DNA of 64,000 nucleotides, from contig NZ_OBMJ01000001.1 of assembly GCF_900199205.1 (NCBI RefSeq), positions 6,937,001 to 7,001,000 on the forward strand, in the 5' to 3' direction. Origin of the DNA: Streptomyces sp. 1331.2 (lineage in GTDB: Bacteria > Actinomycetota > Actinomycetes > Streptomycetales > Streptomycetaceae). Shown piece after piece: positions 1 through 9,050 of the stretch. Every line of letters starts with the position of its first letter. The stretch's first letter is position 1. Position numbers and translations under genes: made by a program. The notes below the pieces were generated by a model, which was not told the origin of the DNA, ran no database searches, and was given only the letters and a program-made list of their open reading frames with translations.

Positions 1-596
1 CCCCCCGGCAGGACCGCAGCCGCGCGACCAGGGCCCGGCTGCTCGCGGCGGCCGTGGAGTGCCTGGCCGAACTCGGCTGGAACGGCTCCACCGTCACCGT
101 GGTCGCCGAGCGCGCCGGCGTCTCCCGGGGCGCCGCCCAGCACCACTTCCCGACCCGCGAGGACCTGTTCACCGCGGCCGTCGAGCACGTCACCGCCGAG
201 CGGCTGGCAGCCGTCCGCGCCCACGCGGACGAGCTGCCGGCCGCCGGCCCCGACCGCACCCGGGCCGTGGTCGACATGATCGTCCGCCTCTACACCGGCC
301 CGCTGTTCCGCGCCGCTCTGCACCTGTGGACCGCCGCCGCCACCGAGGAGGGCCTGCGCGAGCGGATCGTCGCCCTGGAGGGCCACGTCGGCCGGGAGGC
401 CCACCGGGCCGCCGTGGAGTTCCTGGACGCCGACGAGAGCCACCCGGGCGTGCGGGAATCCGTGCAGGCCACCCTGGACCTCGCCCGCGGACTCGGCCTG
501 GCCAACCTGCTCACCGACGACAGCCTCCGACGATCCGGAGTGATCCGGCAGTGGGCGGGCGTTCTGGAGAGTACGCTGCGGCCGGTACGCCCATGA
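1..596 (+). CDS. TetR-family transcriptional regulator, 5' end outside the window
   Basis: The frame is open from the left edge and closes at TGA 594-596, so the true start lies upstream. The GTG at 54 would remove the first helix (RQDRSRATRARLLAAAVE, coded before and across it) and is not a credible start. A TetR helix-turn-helix is clear (VVAERAGVSRGAAQHHFP), followed by an all-helical C-terminal domain of about 130 residues whose ligand cannot be read. The family acts as dimeric repressors released by a small molecule. Its target is probably upstream of the window. The next gene starts 149 bp downstream. Confidence 0.85.
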   Translation, partial: PRQDRSRATRARLLAAAVECLAELGWNGSTVTVVAERAGVSRGAAQHHFPTREDLFTAAVEHVTAERLAAVRAHADELPAAGPDRTRAVVDMIVRLYTGPLFRAALHLWTAAATEEGLRERIVALEGHVGREAHRAAVEFLDADESHPGVRESVQATLDLARGLGLANLLTDDSLRRSGVIRQWAGVLESTLRPVRP

Positions 597-744
597 CGCC
601 CGTACACCCGGAGCGGCCGGACAAGCCCTGACCAAGGGGTCGCCCGGCGGCCGATGTCCGTGCAGTCTGGAGAAGAACCCCGGCCGGCACGGACCGCGAG
701 GCCCACCCGGCCGGGCACGAGCCGAACCGGGGTGCTGCCTGATC

Positions 745-3216
745 ATGCACGGACACGAGTGGGACGCGACCGACGCCGCCGGCCCGGCACCGGGCCGCCG
801 CCCGGAAGGCGCGCGCCCCGAAGGCCACCGGCTCGTCCCGCTCGCGACGGCCCTGCTCCAGCACGACGGACTGATCCTGCACTGGAGCGAGGACGCCGAG
901 GCCCTGCTCGGCTACACCACAGAGGAGGCCGTCGGCAGCTACGCCGCCCAGCTGCTCACCGACGGCGGCGACCGCACCGAGGTGCTCGGCCTCTTCGAAC
1001 GGATCATGAGCGGCACCGGCTGGTCCGGCGTCTTCCCGGTCCGCCACCGCGACGGCCACACGGTCGACCTGGAGTTCCGCACCTACCCGATCGCCGGACC
1101 GGCCGGCACCCTGCTGCTGCTCGCCACCGCCTCCGACACCCGCGCCCTGCACGCCGTCGAGGCCGACCTGGCGGTGCTGGACGGCATCTTCGGCCGCTCG
1201 CCGATAGGCATGGCGGTCTACGACACCGACCTGCGCTACATCCGGATCAACGAGTCGCTCGCCCGGATGAACGGCGTTCCGGTCGCCGCCCACCTCGGCC
1301 GCCGGATATCCGCGGTACTGCCCGGCATCAACGGCACCGAGATCGAACAGACCATGAGACAGGTGCTGAAGACCGGCAAGCCGGTCGTGGACGCCCGCTC
1401 GCACGGCCGCGTCCCCGGCGACCCCAAGCGGGACCGCGCCTGGTCCGCCTCCTACTTCCGGCTGGAGGACTCCACCGGCCGGGTGTTCGGCGTCTGTTCC
1501 TCGATCATCGACGTCACCGAACGCGCCCAGGCCGAGGCCCGCGCCGCCCGGGCCCAGGAACGCCTCGCCACCATCGCCGAGGCCACGGCACGGATCGGCA
1601 CCACCCTCGACCTCCAGCGCACCGCCGAGGAACTGATCGAGGCCGTCGTCCCCCGGTTCGCCGACTTCGCCACCGTCGACCTGCTGGAGCCGGTGCTGCG
1701 CGGCGCCGAACCCACCGCGATCCCCACCGACCGGCCCGTCACCCTGCGCGCCGTCGCCGTCGGGGAGTCCTACGAGTCCGGTCTCGCCCATGCCGTGGAC
1801 GTGGTCGGCGAGACCTCCGAGTACGCCCCCGACCGCAGCTACACCCAGTGCCTGCGCAGCGGGAAGCCGCTGCTGCGGGCCCATGTGAACGAGGAGGTGC
1901 TGCGCGGACTGGTCTCCAGCGACGACCGGGTGGCCCCCGGGATGGCGGCGGGCATCCACTCCTACCTGATGGTGCCGATCACCGCCCGCGGCATGGTGCT
2001 CGGCGGTTCCGAGTTCATCAGGATGCGCAACCCCGAGCCGTTCACCGCCGCCGACGTCGCCCTCGCCGAGGAGCTGGTCGCCCGCACCGCGCTCGCCCTG
2101 GACAACGCCCGGCTCTACCGGCGCGAGCGGGAGACCGCCCTGACCCTGCAGCGCAGCCTGCTGCCGCAGGAGGTGCACCGCACCCTCGGCCTGGAGATCG
2201 CCTACCGCTACCTGCCCAGCAGCGTGGTCAGCGAGGTCGGCGGCGACTGGTTCGACGTGGTCCCGCTGTCCTGCGGGCGGGTCGCCCTGGTGGTCGGCGA
2301 CGTGATGGGCCACGGCATCCGCGCCGCCGCCACGATGGGCCAGCTGCGCACCGTCGCCCGGACCCTCGCCACCCTCGACATGCCGCCCGAGCAGGTCCTC
2401 ACCCGGCTGGACGAGACCGCCTCGGGAATCGGCGAGGGCCAGTTCGCCACCTGCATCTGCGCGGTCTACGACCCGCTGGAGCGCACCGTCCAGGTCGCCT
2501 CGGCCGGGCACCTGCCGCCGGTCCGGATCGCCCCCGACGGCAGCGCCGAGCGGGTCGACGTGCCGCCGGGGGTGCCGCTGGGCGTCGGCGGGGTCGCCTT
2601 CGAGTCGATCGAGTTCACCATCCCCGAGGGCGGCATGGTCGCGCTCTACACCGACGGCCTGGTCGAGCGGCGCGGCCAGGACCTGGACGCCGGGATCGAC
2701 CTGCTCGCCCGCACCCTCGCCGGGCCCGGCCGGACCCTGGAGGAGAGCGCCGACGCCGTCCTCGCCGCGCTGGTCACCGACGGCACCGAGGACGACATCG
2801 CGATGATCATGGCGCGGGTGCTGCCGCTGCCCGCCGACCGGATCGCCGCCCTCCCGCTCAGCGGCGGCGGGCGGCTGCCCGGCCGGGCCCGCCGGTTCAC
2901 CCGCGCCACCCTGGAGGCCTGGGGCCTGTCCGCGCTCACCGACTACGCCGAGCTGCTGGTCAGCGAGCTGGTCACGAACGCCCTGCTGCACGCCGACGCC
3001 CCGCGCCGACTGCGGCTGTTCCGCGACCGGGTGCTCACCGTCGAGGTCTCCGACGCCGGCGGCCAGACCCCGCAGCTGCGCCCGTTCGCCGAGCAGGACG
3101 AGGGCGGGCGCGGGATGTTCCTGGTCAGCGAGCTGGCCCAGCGCTGGGGCAGCCGGCTCACCCGGGACGGCAAGGTGGTCTGGGCCGAGCTGGAGCTGCC
3201 CTTCGGGGCGAAGTAG
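745..3216 (+). CDS. PAS-PAS-GAF-SpoIIE (PP2C) phosphatase with C-terminal anti-sigma-factor-type ATPase domain
   Basis: 823 aa, ATG start. Domain order by eye: PAS (about 30-135), second PAS (about 145-255, ending in DVTERAQAEARAARAQE linker), GAF (about 280-455), SpoIIE/PP2C phosphatase (about 475-690, with GGDWFDVVPL and VVGDVMGHGIRAAATMGQLR metal-binding motifs and the ALYTDGLVERRG strand), then an RsbW-like HATPase (about 705-820, N-box VSELVTNALLHA, and GGRGMFLVSELA). In this family the phosphatase dephosphorylates anti-anti-sigma factors and the HATPase can phosphorylate them or bind sigma factor. Streptomycetes carry dozens of such proteins; the sensed signal is unknown. No transmembrane segment, so it is cytosolic. 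It converges on the drug-exporter gene across a strong hairpin. Confidence 0.9.
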   Translation: MHGHEWDATDAAGPAPGRRPEGARPEGHRLVPLATALLQHDGLILHWSEDAEALLGYTTEEAVGSYAAQLLTDGGDRTEVLGLFERIMSGTGWSGVFPVRHRDGHTVDLEFRTYPIAGPAGTLLLLATASDTRALHAVEADLAVLDGIFGRSPIGMAVYDTDLRYIRINESLARMNGVPVAAHLGRRISAVLPGINGTEIEQTMRQVLKTGKPVVDARSHGRVPGDPKRDRAWSASYFRLEDSTGRVFGVCSSIIDVTERAQAEARAARAQERLATIAEATARIGTTLDLQRTAEELIEAVVPRFADFATVDLLEPVLRGAEPTAIPTDRPVTLRAVAVGESYESGLAHAVDVVGETSEYAPDRSYTQCLRSGKPLLRAHVNEEVLRGLVSSDDRVAPGMAAGIHSYLMVPITARGMVLGGSEFIRMRNPEPFTAADVALAEELVARTALALDNARLYRRERETALTLQRSLLPQEVHRTLGLEIAYRYLPSSVVSEVGGDWFDVVPLSCGRVALVVGDVMGHGIRAAATMGQLRTVARTLATLDMPPEQVLTRLDETASGIGEGQFATCICAVYDPLERTVQVASAGHLPPVRIAPDGSAERVDVPPGVPLGVGGVAFESIEFTIPEGGMVALYTDGLVERRGQDLDAGIDLLARTLAGPGRTLEESADAVLAALVTDGTEDDIAMIMARVLPLPADRIAALPLSGGGRLPGRARRFTRATLEAWGLSALTDYAELLVSELVTNALLHADAPRRLRLFRDRVLTVEVSDAGGQTPQLRPFAEQDEGGRGMFLVSELAQRWGSRLTRDGKVVWAELELPFGAK

Positions 3217-3236
3217 GCGAAGCACCGGCCGGAAAC

Positions 3237-3277
3237 GCCGGAACGGCCGTTCTCCTCAGGAGAACGGCCGTTCCGGC
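3237..3277. terminator. Bidirectional hairpin terminator between convergent genes
   Basis: Near-perfect inverted repeat: 3237-3256 pairs with 3258-3277 with a minimal loop, and the stem extends outward past one mismatch through GGAAA (3231-3235) and TTTCC (3279-3283). It lies between the stop codons of the convergent phosphatase and exporter genes. Confidence 0.85.
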
Positions 3278-3310
3278 ATTTCCGGGCCGTAGGGCGGGCC
3301 CGGGAGCGGG

Positions 3311-4891
3311 TCACGCGTGGACCTGCTCCTGGGTCTGCTCCGCGGGCGCCGCGGCGGCCGCGGCGCCCGCGGCAGCCGCGTCCCGCCTGGACAGCCCGGA
3401 CAGCCCGCGCAGCAGCCGCCAGGCCGTCAGCGCCGCGCCGACCAGCAGGACGGCGGCCAGCAGCCCGGCGGTGTTCATGCCGCTGACGAAGCCCTCCTTC
3501 GCGCTCGCCAGCAGCGGCTGCGCCACCTCCGACGGCAGCCCCTGCGCCGCCTCGACGGCCGAGCCCAGCGACTCGCCGGCCCGGGCGGCCACCGCCGGGT
3601 CCGTCCCGGCCGGGACGGCCAACCCGTTCGCGTAGATCGAGCCGACCACCGAACCGACCAGGGCGATGCCGAGCGCGGTGCCCAGCTCGTACGCCGTCTC
3701 CGAGACCGCCGAGGCGGCCCCGGCCTTCTCGGCCGGCGCGGCGCTCAGCACCAGGTCGGCGCCGAGCGTGTAGACCACGCCCTCGGCCGTCCCGACCAGC
3801 AGGAAGGAGGCGGCCAGCAGCAGGTAGGTGGTGTCCTGCTCCAGCCAGCCGAGCACGCCGATGCCCAGACCCATCGCCAGCAGACAGGCCGTCAGCGCCG
3901 TGCGGGCGCCGAAGCGCCGGGCCACCCGGGCGGTAAGCAGACCGCCGGCCACCGAGCCCGCGAAGGCGGGCAGCTCGGCCAGGCCCGCCTGGAGCGGCTG
4001 GTACCCGCGGACCAGCTGCAGGTACTGCGAGACCACGAAGATCACGCCGGAGAGGCCGACCAGGGAGACCAGCGAGGCCGAGACCGCCGCGGTGAACCGC
4101 CGGTCGCGGAACAGCCGGACGTCGAGCAGCGGGGTCTCCAGCCGCAGCTGGCGGCGGACGAAGACGGTCAGCGCGGCCGCGCCCAGCACGAAGGCGACCG
4201 GGACGTCCCAGCGGCCGACGCCGTGCGCGGCGGCCTCCTTCACCGCGTACACCGTGCCGATCACCCCGGCCATCGACAGGACGACGCTCAGCACGTCCCA
4301 GCGGCCCGGCTTCGGGTCCTTGGACTCCGGCAGCAGCCAGGCGCCGAGGACCAGCAGCAGGAGCAGCACCGGGATGTTCATCAGGAACACCGAACCCCAC
4401 CAGAAGTGCTCCAGCAGCGCCCCGCCGACCACCGGCCCGAGCGCGGCGCCGGCGGTGGCGGCCGCACCCCAGATGCCGATCGCGGTGGCCCGCTCCCGGT
4501 CGTCCGGGAAGAGGCCGCGGATCAGCGACAGGGTGGACGGCATGATCGTCGCCCCGGCCACGCCGAGCAGCGCACGGGCCAGGATCAGCCAGCCCGGGCC
4601 CGGCGCGTAGGCGGCCAGCAGCGAGGCGGCGCCGAAGGCGGCCGAGCCGGCCAGCAGCAGCCGCTTGCGGCCTATTCGGTCGCTCAGCGCGCCCATGCTG
4701 ACCAGCAGGCCGGCCAGCACGAAGGAGTAGGAGTCGCCGATCCAGAGCAACTGGGTGCCGCTGGGGCGCAGCGTCTCGCTGATCGACGGGATGGCGAGGG
4801 AGAGGACGGTCGCGTCGAGGGCGACCACGGTCACGGCCAGGACGAGGACGGCGAGGCCGGTCCAGCGCTGGCGGGCGGTCAGGGTGGTCAT
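3311..4891 (-). CDS. MFS drug exporter, DHA2 (14-TMS, EmrB/QacA) family
   Basis: 526 aa integral membrane protein with about 14 hydrophobic segments, the usual size for DHA2 proton-coupled multidrug exporters. The family motif A is visible in the loop after TM2 (MGALSDRIGRKRLLLAG) and an Asp sits in TM1 (VVALDATVLSLAIPSI), as in QacA-like pumps. The C-terminus is a short Ala-rich tail ending in EQTQEQVHA. Its ATG (4889-4891) overlaps the stop of the upstream TetR gene by 4 bp, so the two are translationally coupled and the exporter is the probable target of that repressor. Substrate cannot be inferred. Confidence 0.92.
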   Translation of the reverse strand: MTTLTARQRWTGLAVLVLAVTVVALDATVLSLAIPSISETLRPSGTQLLWIGDSYSFVLAGLLVSMGALSDRIGRKRLLLAGSAAFGAASLLAAYAPGPGWLILARALLGVAGATIMPSTLSLIRGLFPDDRERATAIGIWGAAATAGAALGPVVGGALLEHFWWGSVFLMNIPVLLLLLVLGAWLLPESKDPKPGRWDVLSVVLSMAGVIGTVYAVKEAAAHGVGRWDVPVAFVLGAAALTVFVRRQLRLETPLLDVRLFRDRRFTAAVSASLVSLVGLSGVIFVVSQYLQLVRGYQPLQAGLAELPAFAGSVAGGLLTARVARRFGARTALTACLLAMGLGIGVLGWLEQDTTYLLLAASFLLVGTAEGVVYTLGADLVLSAAPAEKAGAASAVSETAYELGTALGIALVGSVVGSIYANGLAVPAGTDPAVAARAGESLGSAVEAAQGLPSEVAQPLLASAKEGFVSGMNTAGLLAAVLLVGAALTAWRLLRGLSGLSRRDAAAAGAAAAAAPAEQTQEQVHA

Positions 4892-5508
4892 GGCGTATCG
4901 GTGTCCTGGCTGTGGGCCGAGGTGCTGTGGGCCGGGGGGAGGTCGGTGGCGGGGGCGGCGGCGTCCGGTCTGCGCAGGGCGCCGCCGAGGAAGAGCTCGG
5001 TGAGCGAGAAGGCGGCGTCGCGCGGGGCGAGCCGGCCGTCCTGGATCGACCAGCCGACGCCGGCGACGAGGTCGAAGAAGGCCTCGCTCAGCCAGGCGGC
5101 GCTCAGCTCGATGCGGAACGCGCCCTGCTGCTGGCCGCGCAGGAACAGCGCGTGCAGCCGGGCGATCTGGAGCTCCCAGAGGTCGTTGATGTCGTCGTTC
5201 TCGTAGAGCTGGTTCTCGCCGGCCAGGAAGGCGCAGAGCGCGGCGTCCGGGACGGCGGCGTCCACCAGGCGGCGCAGCGCGGCCTCCGCGTCGCCGTGCT
5301 CGACCCCGGCGGTGTCCAGCGCGGCGGCGAAGCGGCGCAGGCCGAGCATGCCGACCTCGCGGATCAGCGCCTCGCGGCCCGGGAAGAGCCGGTGCAGCGT
5401 GGCGCGGCTGATGCCGGCGGCGCGCGCGATCTCGTCCAGGTGCGCGGTCGGACGGCGGGAGAGCACGCCGACGGCGGCTTCGAGGACGGTGTCGCGGTCG
5501 GTGGCCAT
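4888..5508 (-). CDS. TetR-family repressor, probable local regulator of the exporter
   Basis: 206 aa. N-terminal helix-turn-helix is clear (AHLDEIARAAGISRATLHRL), followed by a helical regulatory domain. It is the first gene of a two-gene unit with the DHA2 exporter (stop TGA overlaps the exporter ATG). A perfect palindrome lies 20 bp upstream of its start, consistent with autoregulation of the whole operon. A drug or drug-like exporter substrate is the usual inducer in such pairs; which one is unknown. Confidence 0.9.
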   Translation of the reverse strand: MATDRDTVLEAAVGVLSRRPTAHLDEIARAAGISRATLHRLFPGREALIREVGMLGLRRFAAALDTAGVEHGDAEAALRRLVDAAVPDAALCAFLAGENQLYENDDINDLWELQIARLHALFLRGQQQGAFRIELSAAWLSEAFFDLVAGVGWSIQDGRLAPRDAAFSLTELFLGGALRRPDAAAPATDLPPAHSTSAHSQDTDTP

Positions 5509-5527
5509 GAGCCGAGTTTAGCTCAGA

Positions 5528-5545
5528 TGAGACATGGATGTCTCA
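5528..5545. promoter_or_regulatory. Probable TetR operator in front of the tetR-exporter operon
   Basis: Perfect dyad TGAGACAT-GG-ATGTCTCA, 18 bp, just upstream of the TetR start (5508). A minus-strand TAAACT (5520-5515) is a reasonable -10 element, placing the operator over the -35/spacer. A half-site repeat (GTCTCAGATGA, about 5560-5570) lies further out. Operator assignment is inference from position and symmetry. Confidence 0.6.
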
Positions 5546-5667
5546 GAATTATTTTCCGAGTCTCAGATGATGCAGCAGCCTTCGGAGATCGGGCAGCAAA
5601 AACCGGGGACGGCGGGTGCCGTCCCCGGTCGGGGTGCCGTGTGCCGCGGCCCGGCCGCGGGCCGGGC

Positions 5668-6060
5668 TCAGCTCTGGTTGTAGAAGCCGGTCTCGTCGAG
5701 CGGCCGGTCGATCACCATGACCTCGACGTCGGCCGGGGTGAGCAGGAAGACCCGGCGGGCGATCCGCTCGATGCCGCCCCGGGTGCCGAAGATCAGCCCG
5801 GAGGCGAAGTCGACCATGCGCTTGGCCTCGGCCTCCTCCATCTCCGTGAGGTCCATGACCACCGGGATGCTCGCCCGGATGTGCTCGCCGACCGTGCGGG
5901 CCGCCTCGAAGCCCGTCGGCCGCAGGGAGACGATCTTCGCGGGCGCGGCGACGGACGGAACCGTCTCCTGATCGACCCACTCGTCGTCGTACACCGCGGC
6001 CGGGTAGTTCCCCGAGGGCATCAGCCACCCGTTGTGGTGCTCGTCGCGAAGTGCTCCCAT
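5668..6060 (-). CDS. SepF-like protein (DUF552), SflA/SflB type
   Basis: 130 aa; ATG at 6060 chosen because AGGGAGG lies just upstream, although the frame extends further. The body (IVSLRPTGFEAARTVGEHIR, then PVVMDLTEMEEAEAKRMVDF, ASGLIFGTRGGIERIARRVF, LLTPADVEV) is a SepF core domain, the FtsZ-membrane linker fold of Gram-positive bacteria. It is shorter than the principal actinobacterial SepF (usually above 150 aa) and lacks an obvious N-terminal amphipathic helix. It is not beside ftsZ or ylmE-type genes. Streptomyces encode extra SepF-like proteins (SflA, SflB) affecting growth and Z-ring behaviour, and this is best read as one of those. The upstream 283 bp hold its promoter region. Confidence 0.85.
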   Translation of the reverse strand: MGALRDEHHNGWLMPSGNYPAAVYDDEWVDQETVPSVAAPAKIVSLRPTGFEAARTVGEHIRASIPVVMDLTEMEEAEAKRMVDFASGLIFGTRGGIERIARRVFLLTPADVEVMVIDRPLDETGFYNQS

Positions 6061-6103
6061 GCCGCGCCTCCCTGTCTCGTCCCGTCCTGGTCCCCCGGGG
6101 GTG

Positions 6104-6121
6104 CGTGTCGTTTTTGACACG
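6104..6121. promoter_or_regulatory. Inverted repeat in the leader of the SepF-like gene
   Basis: CGTGTC (6104-6109) and GACACG (6116-6121) flank a T-rich 6-nt loop, 44 bp upstream of the start. A second weaker dyad (TCGGA/TCCGA) follows at about 6134-6146. It may be an operator or an RNA hairpin. The remaining intergenic sequence to 6343 shows nothing else I can name. Confidence 0.4.
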
Positions 6122-6343
6122 TCATCCACTCGTCGGAACTGTCCGAGTATCGCACTGTTCACCGGTCCCGTGCCCGCTCGCGGCCCCCGTAGGAGTCGCG
6201 CCGCGCCGGAAACCCGGGCGGACCCAGGCAAAACCAGCAGACGCGGCTCGGCGCCGTACGGTTGCGCGCGTAGACCATATCGGTAGCGGCCACCGCACAA
6301 TTGACCTTCTGTCAACGATGCGGAAACGATTTTGCCCGGCCGC

Positions 6344-6868
6344 TCACTCGCCGGTCGAGCCGTCCACCAACTCGCGCAGAAGATCGGCGTGGCCGTTGTG
6401 CCGCGCGTACTCCTCGACCATGTGGGCGAGGATCCAGCGGAGCGTCACTTCCCGGCCGCGGCGCGGCCGCTTGCCGACGGTGTCCAGCGGCAGACCGGCG
6501 GCCGCGCGGCGGGAGGCCTCGACCTCGGCGCGCCAGGTGGCGAAGTCGGTCGTGACGTCGGCGGTGTCGACGCCGTCGAAGTCGGCGTCCGGCTCGGCCT
6601 GGGTCCAGTAGTGGCCGGTGGCGATCTCCTCGCCGAGCAGGACGCCCTGGAACCAGTACCGCTCCACCTCGGCCATGTGCCGGACCAGGCCGAGCAGCGA
6701 GAGGCCGGACGGCGGGACGGAGCGCAGCCGCAGCTGGTCGTCGGTCAGCCCCGCGCACTTGAGCGCGAGGGTGCTGCGGTGGTAGTCGAGGAAGGCGGTG
6801 AGGGTGGCGGTCTCGTCGACGGCCATCGGCGGGTCCACCCGCGGGTCGAGTTCGGTCATGCGGGCCAT
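6344..6868 (-). CDS. DinB/DUF664-family protein
   Basis: 174 aa, or 171 from the internal ATG at 6859. Four-helix-bundle DinB/YfiT-like sequence with the expected spaced histidines: DYHRSTLALKCAGL, GLVRHMAEVERYWF and HMVEEYARHNGHADLLREL. In this superfamily the three His bind a divalent metal; relatives include mycothiol- or bacillithiol-dependent enzymes. Actinobacterial DUF664 members are widespread and mostly uncharacterised, so no substrate is assigned. It stands alone, with the SepF-like gene downstream and the TVP38-like gene upstream on the same strand. Confidence 0.85.
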   Translation of the reverse strand: MARMTELDPRVDPPMAVDETATLTAFLDYHRSTLALKCAGLTDDQLRLRSVPPSGLSLLGLVRHMAEVERYWFQGVLLGEEIATGHYWTQAEPDADFDGVDTADVTTDFATWRAEVEASRRAAAGLPLDTVGKRPRRGREVTLRWILAHMVEEYARHNGHADLLRELVDGSTGE

Positions 6869-6940
6869 CCTGGCCCCGGGGCGGGTACGGGCGCGATCGA
6901 TTTCCGGGACCGGCCGTGTTCCGGGACCGGCCGTCCGGTC

Positions 6941-7636
6941 TCAGCCGGCCGCGGCCCGGCGGCGGTTCCTCGCCGTCCGCCAGAGGCCGACCACGGTGCC
7001 CACGCCGAGCAGGGCGATCACGCCGGCCGACAGCAGGAACGCCGCCGAGCCCGGGCGGTCCGCGCTGGCCGCCGCCGTGACGTACACGGCCGTGGTCGGC
7101 ACCACGCCGATCGCGGTGGCGAGCAGGAAGGGCGTGAAGCGAACGCCGGAGAAGGCCGCGCCGTAGTTGGCCGCCTGGAACGGCATGCCGGGCAGCAGCC
7201 GCAGCACCAGCACGCTGCGGAAGCCCTGCTCGGTGAAGCGCCGGTCCAGGGCGCCCAGCACCTTGCCGCGCAGGTACGGGCGCAGCGCCTCCCGCCCCAG
7301 ACCCCGGCCGAGCGCGAAGGCCAGCGCCGCCCCCAGCGTGGTGCCGAGGACGGCCAGTGCCACGCCCTGCTGGATGCCGAGCAGCAGCCCGGCCGCCGCG
7401 TTCAGGGCCGGCCGGGGCACGAAGGCGAGCGTGCCCACCGCGTACACCAGGGCGAACAGCGGTCCGAACCAGTACCCGGGCAGCCGGTTTGCGAGCCCTC
7501 CGGACAGCAGCTCGGTCGGGCTCCACAGCAGCAGCGAGCCGGCCGCCGCGCCGAGCAGGACGACCAGCAGCGCCAACCGCCACCAGGGCGAACGCGGCGC
7601 GGCGGACGGTGCGGGGGCGGCATCGGGCTCGGACAC
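6941..7636 (-). CDS. TVP38/TMEM64-family (VTT domain) membrane protein
   Basis: 231 aa with an N-terminal hydrophobic segment (WWRLALLVVLLGAAAGSLLL), a VTT/DedA-like core (PGYWFGPLFALVYAVGTLAF, then FVPRPALNAAAGLLLG, then FRSVLVLRLLPGMPFQAANY) and two C-terminal membrane helices. VTT proteins relate to DedA and to scramblase-like or lipid-translocating proteins; bacterial members are implicated in envelope homeostasis. The G-x-x-x-G helix ALAFALGRGLGREALRPYL is typical. Monocistronic by spacing. Confidence 0.85.
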   Translation of the reverse strand: MSEPDAAPAPSAAPRSPWWRLALLVVLLGAAAGSLLLWSPTELLSGGLANRLPGYWFGPLFALVYAVGTLAFVPRPALNAAAGLLLGIQQGVALAVLGTTLGAALAFALGRGLGREALRPYLRGKVLGALDRRFTEQGFRSVLVLRLLPGMPFQAANYGAAFSGVRFTPFLLATAIGVVPTTAVYVTAAASADRPGSAAFLLSAGVIALLGVGTVVGLWRTARNRRRAAAG

Positions 7637-7706
7637 CGCCCGAGCGTAACCGGTGCGCCGGGGCGCCCCGCCGCCCGCCCCTGCACGGTCTGGACGGCCC
7701 GTCCGC

Positions 7707-9050
7707 TCAGCTGTACGGGTCGTTCTGCGGGTTGTCGTGCCGGAACCGGCCCTCGGGGGTGGGCGCGAGCAGGTGGGGGAGCGGGTTCGGCAGCTCGCCG
7801 AATTCCGCTGCGGTCACGTTCCCGCCGGCGGACTTCCCTTCGGAGGAGTTCTGCGCGGCGGAGTTCCGTCCGGTCGAGGTCCGTTCGGACAGGCGCAGCG
7901 CTCCGGCGCTCAGCACCAGGGCGAAGGCGAGGGCGGTGACCAGCCCGAAGGAGACGGTCAGCGAGGTGGCCTGGGCGAGGGTGCCGATGACCGCGGGGGC
8001 GACCAGGCCGGAGGTGTAGGTGACGGTGGCGACGCCCGCGATGGCCTGGCTGGCGTTGCCGCCGATCCGGCCGGCCGCGGCGAAGGCGAGCGGGACGATG
8101 ACGGCGATGCCGATGCCGATCAGCGCGAAGCCGGGGATGGCGAGCGCCGGGCGGTCGGCGGCGACCACCAGCAGGCCGCCGGCGGTGGCGACGGCGCCGC
8201 CGATCCGAGTGGTGCGGACGGCGCCGAGGCGGCGGACCGCGGCGTCCCCGGCGAGGCGGCTGACCGCCATGGTGAGCGCGAAGGCGGTGTACGAGGCGGC
8301 GGCGACGGTGGCCGAGGAGCCGGTGACGTCCCGCAGGTAGACCCCGCTCCAGTCCATCGAGGCGCCCTCGGCGAAGACCGCGCAGAAGCCGACCAGGCCG
8401 ATCATCAGCGAACTGCGCGGCGGCAGGGCGAAGCGCGGCGGCTCCTCCGCGCCCTCCGGCGGCCGCAGGTCCGGCAGGCCGCGGCAGACCGGCTGGGCGA
8501 GCGCGAGCAGGACCAGGGCGGTGACGGCCAGCTGGAGCCGGGCGTCGAGGTCCAGGTGGGCGGCGAGGATGCCGAAGCCGGAGGCGAGCAGGCCGCCGGC
8601 GCTCCACATCCCGTGCAGGCCGGACATGATCGAGCGGCCCAGCCGTTCCTCGATCTCCACGCCCTGCGCGTTCATCGCGACGTCCGCCATCCCGGCCGCG
8701 GCCCCGTACACGAGCAGTGCCGCGCAGAGGGTCGGCAGGGAGGGGGCGAGCGCGGGCAGGGCGAGCGCCAGGCACCAGAGCGAGATCAGCCCGCGCACGG
8801 CCGCCCGCCCGCCGTGGCGGTGGACGAGGCGGCCGGACAGCGGCATGGCGAGGGAGGAGCCGATGGCGGGCATGACCAGGGCCAGGCCGAGCTGGCCGGC
8901 GGAGAGGTCGAGGCGGTCCTGGATCCACGGGATACGGGTGACGAAGCTGCCGCTGACGGCGCCGTGCACGGCGAAGACCACGGCGATGCTCGCCCGGGCC
9001 CGGCGCGGGGCGGTCAGTGGTTCCGGCGGTGGTGCGGTGGTCCGGTTCAT
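7707..9050 (-). CDS. MFS transporter, sugar-type (YbjJ-like)
   Basis: 447 aa, 12 predicted membrane segments. ATG at 9050 chosen: GGGAGGGAA sits 4-12 bases upstream, and the frame further out has no signal. The N-terminus reads ARASIAVVFAVHGAVSGSFV-TRIPWIQDRLDLS, typical of a proteobacterial/actinobacterial MFS subgroup resembling E. coli YbjJ. The C-terminal tail after the last helix is Ser/Asn-rich (GRNSAAQNSSEGKSAGG). It is divergent from a ROK repressor with a clear dyad in between, suggesting sugar- or glycoside-regulated export or uptake, but the substrate is unknown. Confidence 0.88.
   Translation of the reverse strand: MNRTTAPPPEPLTAPRRARASIAVVFAVHGAVSGSFVTRIPWIQDRLDLSAGQLGLALVMPAIGSSLAMPLSGRLVHRHGGRAAVRGLISLWCLALALPALAPSLPTLCAALLVYGAAAGMADVAMNAQGVEIEERLGRSIMSGLHGMWSAGGLLASGFGILAAHLDLDARLQLAVTALVLLALAQPVCRGLPDLRPPEGAEEPPRFALPPRSSLMIGLVGFCAVFAEGASMDWSGVYLRDVTGSSATVAAASYTAFALTMAVSRLAGDAAVRRLGAVRTTRIGGAVATAGGLLVVAADRPALAIPGFALIGIGIAVIVPLAFAAAGRIGGNASQAIAGVATVTYTSGLVAPAVIGTLAQATSLTVSFGLVTALAFALVLSAGALRLSERTSTGRNSAAQNSSEGKSAGGNVTAAEFGELPNPLPHLLAPTPEGRFRHDNPQNDPYS

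Noticed and set aside
511..3225. 904-codon minus-strand open frame opposite the SpoIIE phosphatase
   Set aside because: Gly/Gln/Pro/Arg-rich with no domain, an antisense shadow caused by high GC; the plus-strand frame has clear PAS, GAF, PP2C and ATPase motifs.
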